NCBI GenBank assembly: GCA_019155185.1
Contig: CM032808.1
Coordinates: forward strand, 6,066,716-6,130,715
From: Beaufortia kweichowensis
Lineage: Eukaryota; Chordata; Actinopteri; Cypriniformes; Gastromyzontidae
Direction: 5' to 3'
Length of the DNA: 64,000 nt
Shown: positions 1 through 12,376 of the stretch, in pieces
Layout: every line of letters begins with the position of its first letter
How positions within the stretch are numbered: position 1 is the first letter of the stretch
Position numbers and translations under genes: made by a program
Notes under the pieces: model-generated
Databases searched by the model: none
Seen by the model: only the letters and a program-made list of their open reading frames with translations
Told to the model about the DNA's origin: nothing

Positions 1-3000
1 AGTGTCGGCCAATTCCAGCTCTTTAAATCAAGTGTAATGTCTAATTGCACACCTGCGTTTTAAATTAAAATACATATTCTGATTTTCTCACATATCACTC
101 TTCTTGTTTGTCCTTGCCTTTAATAGCTGATTTCAAGTGCATGCTGGAAAACAGCCATCTTCTCTAAGACTTCTTGGCATTTTTTCTTGACTCACATTCT
201 TCCGTGCCACCGGATTGTTTATCCCAGATTAGAATTTAATCTTTAGGATCGCATTTGAATTAATCTTTTATTAAACTTGTGTACTTCAAAGGATACTTGG
301 CTAGATGAGAAAGGCTTTAGTGTTTTTCGTTTTGCTGTAAATAATGAGACACTAGATATTACAAAAGTCAGATTTATCGACAGCTGAGCACAGATGAATA
401 TCATTACATGTACACCCTATTCTGTATGATGATTTCATGTCTTTATCATGAGCCTGGATGTTGGCCATTGTTGCCTATGGGTTTCATTTAACAGCAGATG
501 CTATAAATTAAGTCTTTGTTGCTCATGCAGTTGTCATTAGACTTGTGTTAATGATGGTCCACTAATTAGTGGCATTAATTACACTAATGGGCAGATATTA
601 TGACAAACATGGCAGAGAGCTGAATCGTCCCATCCAGATAAAGTAAATCAGCTGTCAGTTTTTAGTCTCTTATTTCACCAACAAAATGAAAAACAATTAT
701 AGAAAAACACATTTAAGGAGCTAATTTTATTAATCTTAATGTCATTGCATTGGAATAATGACATGCAATAATGTCCTATATTTTTATTAGTTTTGGAACA
801 CCAATATTTACACATAGAATGTGTTTATTAAGCATATCTACACAAATTATGATAGACCTGTAGTTTACTATACTAAGAGCTAAAATCTCCTTGGAAGATT
901 TATTTCAGGGGATTCTTTGTAAATCCGATGATAGCATGTTAAAAGAGATTTGCCTTTGTGTTTCGCTCCATTAATCCAATACCACACTGAATCCGATTGT
1001 GATTATAACAGGTCAGAAGAGGATAATGTACAACTGCAGGGATTTTTGTCTTATGTTACTTGCCATCAGTTGCTACAGAATTATACCACATGAAAACGTA
1101 CACTGAACAAGCTACAGGAAGATACAATCAATAAAGCCAAAGTAAAGCAAACAAAGAGAAAAAATAATTAATACATACAAAATAAAAGCAAACAACACAT
1201 GTCACTATTTGGTGGTTTTGAAAGCATTATTTTTCTATAGTCATAAAAAATGCTGTTTTCAGGATTGTCACATCCATAACAGTCCGTGTCCCTCATGAAT
1301 GGGCAATTATTAATTCTCCATTTGTTGTTGGGTATTATTGCTTATGGTCTGTTTTAATTCACAAAAATTCTTCAAAGTGTTGCCTCACAAAAACGTATAC
1401 ATTTTTATAATAGATAACTCGTGCATACACTGTTTTCTATCATCAAGGCTTTAGTAAAATATAAACAGATTGTTCAATATACTGATATTAAAAACATTCT
1501 GTAAGAATTTATATTTCAAGTTTTGACTGAAAATGTTACATCCATGACGCTGGAATTGACCAAATATGACATTCTGAGTATAGGATTTCCATTCAGGAAG
1601 TCTAATATTCTTGCTGTCAAATTCAGGTGACCGTCTGCCATTGCATGTCACTGTGTCAGATGATCCTCCTCATTGGCAGGATGTCACAGTGGATATTGAT
1701 CCTTACGTCTAATTGAAGACATTAATAAAGTCAGAGTCTCCCACCATCGACTGGTTCACTCATTATCAATCAGTGAATTGTATGAGGACACTGTTCTGTA
1801 TGTCACAGCAACAATGTTTCAACTTTGGGGTTAAAAACATTTTTTTATCATAAAATAAAGTCTTTTTTTGTTAGACAATCATTATTTTCAACAGAATAAC
1901 ATTTATTTTCGATTGACAGAATAAAAAAACGCTTTTCTGTGAATTTTCTAAAACAAAATCGTCATGTTTCTTTCTTTTTTGAACAAACATTTATTTAAAA
2001 GCGTTTATTCAGAGCCATTGCAGAAATGGTAACATTCTGGTCCTGACAGTATCAAATAAAGACTCACATTGTCTGGAGACATGATGGCTTTGAGCTATTG
2101 TTTGCCATTGGAATAAGATTAGAATGCAACAATATTGACTCTGTGTAATTAGATGGGGTCATCGGGTCTGTTGCAGTTTAGAGTCATAAAAACGGATTTG
2201 GCTCTTGGAATGCTGCAGAGCTGGCAAATCATTCCACCAGAGCTAAAATTAAATTGGTGTTGTAATGTGTAGAGGGAGGAGCTGGTAATAAAACAAAGAG
2301 GGCTTGGGCATGTGCTGAAGAATAGCTATGGAGGTTTATTTGGAATAATCCATAGGAATAATCCAACTCTACTTCCATCATACAAAAAACAAGATTTTAC
2401 CTCAAACAGGTGAAATTGTTTTTGTTGATGTTTCCTAAGCATGCTTTTTCATTTTTGGTTATTGCCAGCAGGAACAATGACAACTGGTGCCTTTCATCAC
2501 ATCAGACCGGTATTGCTCGGTAGAAATCAAATTTCCATGATGGTGTTTTTGGATCATGGAATTTTTATGTGATTTAGGGAATGCTGGAGAAATTTCATTT
2601 CAGCACTTTATTTTAGAGCCTACAGAGACATACGCTACGTGTTGGATGCTGCGATTGACTTCATAAAGAATGATTGCCTTTATGACCTCTGGATGACCCC
2701 GCAGTCTTTTATGACCCGTAGTTCCATTCGAAAGTGTGGACTTATTGACCCAGTGTTGAAGATTGGTAAACAGCCTTATGATGCACAGTTCAAAGGGCGC
2801 TGAGCAGCTCATCTTGTGTTTTCTTTAGACAGAAGAAATGAGTTATCTGTGGAAGTGATTATGATATACCTTGAAATGACTCCCTAATTTGATTTAATTT
2901 CAGACACAAATGGAAATTATGGCATATTGTTGACTTTGATTCTGAATAACAGGGCCAGTATTAGATTTGATTATTTCTTTTTTTTTTTTTAATGATTCAT

Positions 3001-3118
3001 TATATTTTCAATTTAAAGTCCCTACTAAACCATTTCATAAAACTGGCAGAAAGACAAAAACAGTGTTTATAGTTTTATATCTAACCATTTTAAAGCTGAG
3101 ATTATAACAGCTTTCCTC
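1..3118. other. AT-rich non-coding stretch, possible conserved non-coding DNA at 1-700
   Basis: No coding exon was recognised. The first 700 bases are largely repeat-free and contain clustered ATTA/TAAT motifs, including a perfect 14-bp palindrome at 559-572. Confidence 0.5.
559..572. promoter_or_regulatory. Perfect palindrome CCACTAATTAGTGG (homeodomain-type core)
   Basis: A 14-bp perfect palindrome with a central TAATTA, followed within 20 bases by two more ATTA/CTAAT sites. The shape suits paired homeodomain binding, but function is inferred only from the motif. Confidence 0.35.
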
Positions 3119-3346
3119 ACAAAAAGAAAAATTCTGTCATCATTTATTTACACTTATGTTGTTTAGAACCAGAATTTGAGTCTTTCTTATGTGAAACACA
3201 AAAGCAGCTATTGAGAAATGTTTTAGTGGTTTTGTGCCCATACAATGGAAGTCAATAGAGACCAATGTTGTTTGGTACTAAGATTCTTTAAAATAGAAGA
3301 AATAGAAAGGTTTAAAATGACATAAAGGGAAAGTAAATAACGATTT
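3119..3346. mobile_element. Relic of the AGGGATAGTTCACCC-type MITE
   Basis: Contains the internal landmarks of the element intact at 57082-57388: ATTCTGTCATCATTTA, then AATGGAAGTCAATAG, then GTTTAAAATGACATAAAG. The inverted ends are eroded. Confidence 0.55.
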
Positions 3347-3839
3347 TTTTTTTTTTGTGAGAAATATAATTTCAATACATAAAAACATAATCATCAATAA
3401 ATCAAAAAATATAACACACCAAATTTGACCTCTTTTTTACCTTTTATAGATCATTTTCTGTGGCCACACAGACTTTTTTGATTCACTGTTAAAATTGTGG
3501 TACTGTAGGCCTACTGCAAATATTGTTTTGTATTCTGTATGATAAAATGCATTTGCTTTACTTGCCTTTCCTTTCATTATCAAATACAGTTTTTCTCATT
3601 AACTTTGCACAAGTCTTTGCAAAATGATTCAACGTAAAAACATATACTGGAATCATAAAACCTTTTTCCTTTTTAATGACTTTAAACATCCTCTAGAGCC
3701 CATACCACATATGGTGGGCCATTTCACACATAGTGAATACACAAGCAAAGCTAAGGGGAGAAATTTATGATCCCCCTGGTAAAAATAAAAAGTGTCATTA
3801 ACCAACGGACCAAAGCAGTAACAGTCCTGCTGATGAAGT

Positions 3840-4880
3840 TATCACATGTTTTCAAGCTTCAGACAGAAGACATTAAACACAGGGGAAATTTATCTGAGAG
3901 TTACATTCTGAGTAATCAAAGAAATTTAGCATGAACATGCTAAAAATGTCAGAACCTCCTTTGTGTAGGCTAGATAGTGAGCAGTTTTAATTTTGAAACG
4001 CGTAAACTTTCTGGCTCATGGTGTCAGGATTCGATCCCCCTGGTATGACTGACAAAGTTAAATGTAGAAGTCTACAAACACAAAACCACAAATCACTGAA
4101 GTTCCAATAGCTATGTGGATAGTAACCCTAACTCATGTTTAGTAGAATATTGGTATGAGCCCTGCCCAACCCATCATTTATGAACTCGGGGGAACCTTCT
4201 CTGACCTAGATTATGCTTTTTTATTAAACACAGGAGAACTTTACCTGACAGTTACGTTCTCAGTAATAAAAGAAATTTGGCATGAACAGGCTAAAAATGT
4301 CAGAACCTCCTTTTTGTAGGCTGGATAGTGAGCAGTTTTAGGTTTAAAACATGTATGAACTAACGGGGGAACACTATCTGACACGAACCTTCTTAGGTGT
4401 CAGGACTCGTTCCCCCTACTGTGACTGACAATGTCAGCTGTAGAAGTCTAGAAACATAAAACCTTAAACCACTAGAAGCCCAGTGTCCAAGTGAATAGCA
4501 ATCTTTACCAGTGTTCAGTGGGTTGTTGGTTTGAGCCCTGCCCAACCCCTCATTTATGAACACAGGGGAACCATTTCTGACCAAGATTATGTTTTTTTTA
4601 ACATGAACTTTATCCGACAGTTACATTCTGTGTAATCAAACAAATTTAGCATGAACAGACTAAAAATGACAGAACCTCCTTATTGTAGGCTAGATAGTGA
4701 GCAGTTTTAATTTTGAAATGTGTAAACTCTCTGTCGTTAAATAGGGGGAATACTATCTGACAGGAACCTTCTCAGGTGTCAGGATGCGTTCCCTGCTATG
4801 ACTGACAAAGTTAGCTGAAGACGGGTACAAACACAAAACCTCAAACCTCAAGAAGCCCTCCATACTGGATTCTGGCACCA
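3840..4880. repeat. Three-copy tandem repeat, ~350-370 bp unit
   Basis: The landmark AGAACCTCCT recurs at 3951, 4302 and 4671, each within ~100 bases of near-identical context (ATGAACAGNCTAAAAATG before, TAGATAGTGAGCAGTTTTA after). Units 1 and 2 also share a tRNA-like segment (4110-4165 and 4470-4545) ending in a B-box-like GGTNTGAGCCC. Unit 3 diverges near 4850 and runs into a tRNA-Leu-like sequence. Confidence 0.8.
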
Positions 4881-4910
4881 AACCAGTTAAACAAACCCAT
4901 GTGCCAGATA

Positions 4911-4992
4911 TGGCAGCAGTGAGATTCGAACCCACACCCCAAAAGAGACTGGAGCCTAAATCTAGTGCCTTGGACTGCTCTGCCACACTACC
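4911..4992 (-). tRNA. tRNA-Leu(UAG)-like gene, probably decayed
   Basis: The minus strand reads GGTAGTGTGGCAGAGCAGTC at the 5' end, anticodon loop TTTAGGC, a long class II variable arm, the T-arm GTGGGTTCGAATCTCAC, and TGCTGCC plus discriminator A at the 3' end. This is vertebrate tRNA-Leu-TAG with about ten changes, mostly C-to-T or G-to-A. One mismatch falls in the D stem and one in the anticodon stem, and no TTTT terminator follows closely. It is therefore more likely a tRNA pseudogene than an active gene. Confidence 0.65.
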
Positions 4993-5099
4993 TCTGAGAA
5001 GCAGGTTCTTTCAAGTGTTTGTCTTGCACACAGTTCCACTTACAGCCTCAGAAAGTAAGGCGGAGACCTTGTTGGCAGGAGAGAAAAAGGCCTTTTAAA

Positions 5100-5720
5100 T
5101 CAGTCCTGTGTTCAGTCCTACTGTTGCAGGTCCGCTTTTCTTGCAGAAATTGTCCACTTTTTTTATTTTATAACTTTTTCAAACTTTTTTCCAAACATAG
5201 ATTGAAAAATTGCATTACTTGCATCACAATAAAAGTGGAAACCTGGAAAGGAAAAAATGTAAATTCAGATTTTACATCAGCTACCTTTGAGCAACAGCTT
5301 CTAATTAAGGTTCTTTAACAAAACCTTTATTCAAATGTTAAAAATAAACTGTATAACACGGCATATCGAACAGCGCTCTCTGACAGTTCAAACATAGCAG
5401 TTGCTCCTGCATTCTTTTTAGGATCACTGATCCGAGACCTGTTAGGCTGCTGCATAAAGAAGGAGATTTGGGCATTGCGAGTGAGAACAAAAAGCCCTGT
5501 GGAATCATGGGCAAAGTCTTTCCCCAGAGGCTTGAGCACACAAGCTGTCATCTCTCACTAATACTGGTAAAGTGTATTCAGAAAGAAACACATAATGCCA
5601 GGATGAATAGAAGCTCTTGCACTGAAAGAAGCTTAAAATTATGGGATGTTGTATCAAGAGTGTTAAACACATATAACCACATATACTGTAGAACTCTGTA
5701 GAGGTGCGATTAACAGCTCA
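5100..5720. other. Non-coding stretch, nothing recognised
   Basis: Open frames here on both strands are short and show no family resemblance, splice context or conserved motif. Confidence 0.4.
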
Positions 5721-5754
5721 AACCAGCCCAAGATGGTTTGCTGAACTGGTTTAA

Positions 5755-6016
5755 CTGTCACCGTTCCACAGGTGGAACACTTAGGTTATTTCACTATTCA
5801 GTTTAATATTTCATAGTTAAATTCTAATCTAAGCATGACAAACTATATATTGATGGAAAGGTCTAAGAATAAATATTTGACATATTTTCATAACATTAAA
5901 CATAAATTAAATTCACAAAATAAAAAAATTAAGAAAAAAAATCAAAATTTTAGAAATTGTAGTTCATGCATTTTAATCTGTATACACTGCAAATATCTGC
6001 AGTGATAGTTATCACA
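5755..6016 (+). mobile_element. TTAA-flanked MITE, family 1, copy A
   Basis: Runs from CTGTCACCGTTCC to GTGATAGTTATCACA between TTAA at 5751-5754 and 6017-6020. The interior matches copies at 7579, 51244 and 51773 (CATGACAAACTA, GATGGAAAG, GTAGTTCATGCA, GTGTATACT). The outer bases of the left end are missing. It sits inside a second repeat (AAGATGGTTTGCTGAACTGG left, CTGGTCTTGG right). Confidence 0.65.
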
Positions 6017-6039
6017 TTAACTGGTCTTGGTAGATTTTA

Positions 6040-7240
6040 TTGTGATAAGTTACTCAATCTATCTGAGAGATTACAAGTTTGCGATTTCACTCAGTTAAAC
6101 AATTATTTAGACCTTATAGGTTAAATTTTATCTACCAAATTGCTATCAAAACACAGCACACAGAGGGAGGATCAGATAACCGCTAGGTCGTTTATCAATA
6201 GTGTTTGGGTAATGGGCAGTAGTCTAATGTCCATTAGGGTTGTGGAGCATATGCACAGGCTCAGTCAGATGCTGTGTGATCTCAAAGGGGATACTGTCTA
6301 CATCTGCTCCCCACAGGAACACATACTAAGCTTTTGGATGCCAGTGAATGTTTTTTAACATAAGAATAGAGATAAGCACAGTGGATGTTGAAGATTAAAC
6401 ATTTTGAACAGACAGCGTATCTTGTGTTCAAAGAGTCACATGTGATGCAGTATATGTAAGAGTAAAATCACAGCCAACTGTGATTGGCACAGTGTAAATA
6501 GTTACATCAAACTATTTCTGTTGTCTAGTGTTTCCGTTTTAATCTAGTGCACTAGGTTTTTCTATACAGTACACACATCATCATTAGAAAAACAAAGAAT
6601 GTATAAAATATACTTCGAAGTGAGTGAACAAGATGTTGACCAGTCCCTATTAAGAACAATAAGCAGGAAGCCCCACGGGACTGACCAAATGAAGATGGTC
6701 ATCAGTTCTCAGCTACTTGCTGTTGTCAGGGATCAGTAAAGGGGAGCAGCAATTAAACATCACCCTTATGAGTGATGACCTACTTGGGCTAGATATGTGT
6801 TCCTCTAAACCTATCAGATGTTTTATTGATTGTTTATTTGATAGTTTCTGAGACAATGGGAGATTGATTTCTTGACAACACAAAGAAGTTAAAAATGTAA
6901 ATAGAGAGATAACTGTATTTATAATTATAGGGTGAGTTGCATGGTCATGGGTCTTATCGGTCTTATCTTTTATTCTTCCAAACCCAAGGGTAACAATAAC
7001 ATCAAAACAATCTTTTGAAAAAACAAAAAACAGAACAGAACTTTGCTGTGAATCATTTACACTTGCATAGACAAATATTAAGCTTAGCTTTGTTTTTACT
7101 GTAGATTTTACAATGAATCAAGTCCCAGATGTGATTTGTTTAGTGATGCTTACTGTAGAGTTGGGATGTGAATGGGGAACATGAAGAACACCATATTTAT
7201 GTCCCTAAACTTATGTCCTGGGTTGTTGCCACCCAAGGTT
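6040..7240. other. Non-coding stretch, nothing recognised
   Basis: AT-rich with no convincing coding potential or named repeat. Confidence 0.4.
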
Positions 7241-7271
7241 GAAAAAATATGAAAAATAAAAAAAATGAAAA

Positions 7272-7348
7272 ATTTGACCCAACCATGGGTTAAAACAACC
7301 TAGCATAGGTTAATTTAACCCAGTGGTTGGGTTTGTCTATATTTTACC
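7272..7348. mobile_element. Palindromic GACCCAACC...GGTTGGGTTTGTC repeat
   Basis: Inverted GACCCAACCATGGGTTAA and TTAACCCAGTGGTTGGGT arms flank a short core. This is a very common fish DNA-element end. A related copy lies at 62000-62130. Confidence 0.5.
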
Positions 7349-7388
7349 GTCCTTCATTCTTAAAAATAAAGGCGTGATAGTGGAAAAA

Positions 7389-7498
7389 GTCTGTGCGTTC
7401 TGCAACAAAGTAAATATTTAATGTTTGCGCTACAAAGCTATGCATTTATGTGTCGTTCATACAAATTCCTGCAGGTTTTTTTCTTTTTCATGATTATA
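7389..7498. repeat. Dispersed ~110-bp repeat, copy 1
   Basis: Nearly identical to 10038-10148 (GTCTGTGCGTTCTGCAACAA through TTCCTGCAGG and TTTTTCATGATTAT), with only a handful of differences. The family is unknown. Confidence 0.8.
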
Positions 7499-7538
7499 GA
7501 GGAGTGACTTAAAGAGTAAAAAGGAGGGTTAAAGACAA

Positions 7539-7878
7539 AAACCAGTCCAAGATGGTTTGCTAAACTGAACTGGTTTAACTGTCACCTTTCCACAAGTTAT
7601 TTCACTGATGGAAAAATAAATATTTGACAAATTTATATAACAATAAATGTAAACTAAAAAATGTCATAAAAATGTTTTTAAAAACACCTAAAATCAAAAA
7701 ACAAAAAAGATTAAAAACTAAAATGTAAAAAAAATTGTAGTTCATGCATTGTCATGTGTATACTGAATATGTGCAGTGACAGTTATCACGTTAAAATGGT
7801 CTTGGTGTTCTCCCAGCCTGGCCAAGATGGTGTTCGTCTGGTTGGCCACCTGGTCTGCCATACTGACCAGGTGCTAAA
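7539..7878 (+). mobile_element. Composite repeat with nested TTAA MITE (family 1, copy B at 7579-7790)
   Basis: The outer arms (7539-7574 CCAGTCCAAGATGGTTTGC; 7795-7878 ATGGTCTTGG ... CCAAGATGG ... GGTTGGCC) enclose a family 1 MITE at 7579-7790 bordered by TTAA at 7575-7578 and 7791-7794. The same junction occurs at 5720-6030, so the nested pair seems to have spread as one unit. Confidence 0.6.
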
Positions 7879-8422
7879 ATCTCTCTAAAACAACTAAAAC
7901 AACAAAAGTTAATGTTGATATTAACAGTTAATGTTGTTAACATTCTGTTTGAAGAACCAATGCATTTGAGAGCGCATGATTGTAGATAATTCAGCTGGAC
8001 ATAAAAACGTACATGTGACATTTTAAACACAGCTAACTGCATAGTTAATTTGTAATCTCTAAAAACATTTTTAGAGACACACTTAAATACTTAATCTTAA
8101 TCTAACACCCACAGAGAACACAAATGGGATGCCACAGGAAGTGGTCTGGAATGGGATATTAAGGGACGTCCTGCACTGCATGAAAGATGACGCCAACAAC
8201 GAACCAGATTACCGGTCCATAACTCAATAGCCATTAATCTCTTAGAGTTTTTAGGAAAAAATACAGGCAGATTTATAAGGGATAACAGCAATTGTGCCGT
8301 GATGTTTTACCCCCCCACTCTAAAGTGATCTGTAATCCTTACTATTTACAACACTCTTATTAAACAATGATAACAGATGTGTTCTGGCTCAAAGAGAATC
8401 AGGTCAGACATGCAGCAGGTAG

Positions 8423-8425
<3 letters not shown>

Positions 8426-8463
<38 letters not shown>
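8426..8463. repeat. (TC)n microsatellite
   Basis: Uninterrupted TC dinucleotide run of 19 units, ending ctcgctag. Confidence 0.95.
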
Positions 8464-8466
<3 letters not shown>

Positions 8467-8499
8467 AGTTTTATTTAAAGCAAAATAGGACTGTCATTC

Positions 8500-10030
8500 T
8501 TGATAGGTGTCATTTAGTTTCGAGAAGTAAAAGGAACAGTCACATTGTGGAGGGGATAATGGTGACATAAATAATAATACATAATACATCCTGATATATT
8601 GGAGACTGAACCAGAATAGGTTCAGATTTTCTCAAATATTTTAGTGTAATATGATATGTTGTGAAAATGAATAGTTTATGTGTATTGATCTTGAGGTCAG
8701 ATTTCAGTAGAGAATTTCCATGTCAGAACTGAATTGTAGAACAAATGATTGAAAAAACCATGTGCTCAAATGCTTTAATTTGATCATCAATAAAAGTGGC
8801 ATTATATGTTTGATGGGTTCAAATGCAACGTAAAGGCATGTTAGTGGATGCCATTATCATCATTCATTATAATACATAATAGCAAAATGAAAAGTCATCT
8901 GAGAAAAAGGATTTGATACACTAGATGCCATGATTCGCAGGGAACAAACATACTAATAAAACGTAAATCTTGAATGGGCTGTAAGTGTTTGCCAACTGCA
9001 CACATGTAATGCACGTAAATATGTAAATATGTGCACGTATATTTAAAATATTATACCTAAATCTGCATGTCCAAAAGACAATCGATACAGAAGTTATCTA
9101 TCCTCAAATCTCCTGACACCCCAAGCTAAGCAATTTCAGTATTAGCTGTGACTGAAAGACTGAATAAGTGCCTGTCTCCACTGCTAATCTGGCATTTACT
9201 TTAAGAGGGTTTGATCCTTCACAGGATAAGTAAAGTGATTAACTCTAACTACGAATACATGTGCTGCCACGAAAAGCTTGGCCATCCACAGCATTTACAG
9301 TTGATTAACATGGGTTAAACAATTAGCCTGCAATCTGTCCTCAAGACCTGCAGAACATGTAACAGTTTAAATAATGAGTAAACACCAGCAAGGCTTGATG
9401 CTGATTGGTCAGTCATAACATTCGGAGGTCTATAGGGCTTCATAGCGACCTCTGAAACTAATAACACACTGTTTATCCGCAAGTTATTACAGCAAGTCAT
9501 CTTAATATGTTTTTATTTAAACAAGCTTTAAAAAGCAGAATATTGTAAGTTACACCTGTTTCCTAATAACAGAATGCATGAAAAACAAATGCTGTTCCAG
9601 TAGATATAAAGCCAAAAGTGTAAGTAAAAACAGAAGGTGCCCTCAACCCATATCGCTCTGTTCTTCATGTTTATCCCAGTTTATCCCTCTGAAAGTCTTC
9701 AATAATCTGCCTCATACCTCTTACTTCAGCTTACAGCAAAGTCTTCTGGCAAGCTGTCTATGCAGACAAATCTTTAAGGTCCAGCAGTGTGCAAGAGGAC
9801 AACAAGGGACAACACAGGTGGTTGCAATACAGTAATGTACAACACAAAAGTCTTTAAATCGGAAATATTGATGCTGGAGCACAAGAAGGCACCCATTTTG
9901 GAGAACACACATCATCAAGCTGTTGGCTTGGTTTTTTGCTGCTTTTCTATATTGCATGTTGCCCTGGTAAAGATGCCAATGTGTTGGTAAATTCATGAAT
10001 CCTTCATGAATTCATGAACATTGTAAAGAA
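8500..10030. other. Non-coding stretch, nothing recognised
   Basis: Overlapping short open frames occur on both strands at 9578-9996, without family resemblance or splice context. Confidence 0.4.
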
Positions 10031-10037
10031 AGTAAAG

Positions 10038-10148
10038 GTCTGTGTGTTCTGCAACAAAGCAAATATTTAATGTTTGCGCTACAAAGCTATGCATTTATAT
10101 GTCGTTCATACAAATTCCTGCAGGTTTTTTTTATTTTTCATGATTATG
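10038..10148. repeat. Dispersed ~110-bp repeat, copy 2
   Basis: Second copy of the sequence at 7389-7498, direct orientation, 2.65 kb apart. Confidence 0.8.
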
Positions 10149-10159
10149 CTGCATTCATG

Positions 10160-12009
10160 TTTTGCCATATAATAAATAATGAACAAAAATTCTGTACGTT
10201 AACTATAATAAAACGAACAAAAATATCTGTGGTTTATAAAATATCTGAGGTTTATATGATAACTAGGTTTCATACAATTCTAAGATTCCAACTTGTAATT
10301 TTAAAATTAGTAATTTTGCTCATTTCAGTGATGATGATTTTAGCATTATACTCGAACTAATTCATTGTGACATCATCAAAATGTGCATTGACATGCCCTC
10401 ATCAGTGTCATATGCAGCATTTTCCAGTGAATGTAGAAAGAGAACATTTTAATAGTATTTTAGTCTGATATCTCTGCATCTCCATCCTTCATAAAGATTT
10501 AAAGGTTTTGTCTGCAGCTTAATCTTTCTGCCCCTTGATGAGAACAACAGCATATATTTCTTGGAAAACAACCCGGGATACAGATTTTTGTTGGGCGTGC
10601 GTTGCCTACATACAGCATAAAATAAAAGTCAGCCAGCAAGCAAAGCAATTATTTCTTATTTGAACATTTCAAGAATGGCAACCCAGGTATGGCTCAGCAC
10701 ACTTAATAAAGCCCTGATGCTCGTTAGACTTTCATGAAAACAGTGTTTTCTTCCCTGAAGGAAATAAATCAGCCTTCCTGCTCACTGGCCCTGACCCAGG
10801 GGTCACATTTGTATAGATGGCTACTTCATCATCCAGCAATCTGTTCTTGGACTGCAAACAGAAGACGTGCAACTGATCAGACTGACTTGGGCGACCTTGT
10901 TCTCTGATCCTTGAAAACAAGTTAAATTGATAAAAAAACAAGTAAATCTAGGCAAATATAATAGCAATCCACTTACAAGTGCTTTCAAATGTCAAGTCAT
11001 GAGAAAGATAGTTGCACTTTATTATGGCATTATTTGTATTGTAAATTCTGAAGCATATACCATTTTTAACATTATCATGAAACAAAAAGATTTGCACAAA
11101 AAACTACAAAAATAAAGATAAATATAACTTAATACAACATTAAAGTGATATCATATATATTGTTATTGCATACTATATTAGTAAATTATATTAGTATAGA
11201 AGAACTGACCAACGTAATTTGGAGAATGACTAAGTATGATTCCTCTGATTCGGTTCTTCTTACGAGAGGTCACATTTAACCTTTTGACCCTGGTCACATC
11301 TGCACTTGGAAGATGGGAGAATAAATCACAACATAAACCTGACAAATCACCACAAAATGGCCATGTAATGCATTTACGCTGATGTTGTCATGATGCAAGA
11401 GGATCATTATGTGTAATGTAATAAATATCAGAAATGTAAACCTTTGAAACACTTTGTGTTTATTTGATATATCATTACTGGATTCTGCCCATAGGTCTTC
11501 TTTGGGGGGTAATAAAACCCCTTTTATATCAGCTCTAGCCAGCACTTTGCCTGTCTTTTGGTCCCAAAGGGTGGAAAAAATATGATAATATAAAAATATA
11601 GTGGTAATGACGGTATGATGACGTAAAACAAATAACAGGATTATATGTAATAATAATTCTGCCTCACACCAAAGGTGATGGAGTACTAAGCAAAAGAGTA
11701 AACACTGTCCTGATTTGCCTATGTAGAGCAATGCGATCACCCAGCTTTGGTGTGCTGATCTGATAAATGGACTACTTGCCAAACCAATTATGAGATCAGG
11801 AACACCCTGCCTTACATTTTAAAATTGTTACAGTTATCTACAAAGGGTTTGATCCAGTGTGAACAAAAGATTAGGCCTTTTTCAAATGCAAATGTGTTTT
11901 TATGTTTAGTTGTTTAAGAGACTTATATGTTATTAATTTTTGCCTATAATGAAATTGTTTCTTGTTTAAATCTTGTTTAAATTATTAAGGTATTCAGTGA
12001 AACAATCCA
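10160..12009. other. Non-coding stretch, nothing recognised
   Basis: It includes a 162-codon open frame on minus (11294-11782) rich in His, Leu and Ile, with no recognisable domain. It is not called as a gene. Confidence 0.4.
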
Positions 12010-12376
12010 AAAGTTATTGTTACATAACATGTTATAGTTATAAGAAAATAAACAAAAACAAACATACAAGCACAAACATATAAAACAAAACAAAACAACC
12101 CCTTACCTGCCTCCCCACCCTAGGGACTTAAAATCATGCCACACCAATCAACCAGGTCAACACCGCATGATTACTCAGCCTGCATTATCAAGATATATGA
12201 GAAGAGGAGACCAAATCTTATCAAAGTTTTCCAGTTTATTTACCATCAGGAATCGAATTTTTTCCAAATGTAGTATCTTAATCATTTCTTCCAACCATAG
12301 TTTAGCTGATGGGGTTTCTGTTGTTTTCCAAAACCTTAGGATAAGTTTCTATAATGAAATTGTTTACTCAAAATAA
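12010..12376 (-). mobile_element. 5'-truncated LINE 3' end (L1/Tx1-like ORF2 C-terminus)
   Basis: The minus strand keeps an open frame of about 65 codons ending at TGA (12175-12177), with the L1-type C-terminal layout: KLWLEEMIKILHLEKIRF, then ENFDKIWSPLLIYLDN. An AT/GT-rich 3' UTR with GTTTTGTTTTGTTT continues to about 12010. Only the end of the reverse transcriptase ORF remains, so it is a dead 5'-truncated copy. Confidence 0.7.

Noticed and set aside
3840..4880. Regularly spaced similar segments resembling a repeat array
   Set aside because: Units of ~360 bp in a vertebrate genome are tandem duplication; there is no short repeat/spacer structure of the CRISPR type.
4753..5098. Open frames on both strands over the tRNA-like sequence
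   Set aside because: They translate the tRNA-Leu-like sequence and the tandem repeat end; no protein family fits.
11294..11782. 162-codon open frame on minus
   Set aside because: Longest frame outside the real genes, but rich in His, Leu and Ile, with no recognisable domain, homologue or splice context. AT-rich DNA readily gives such frames.
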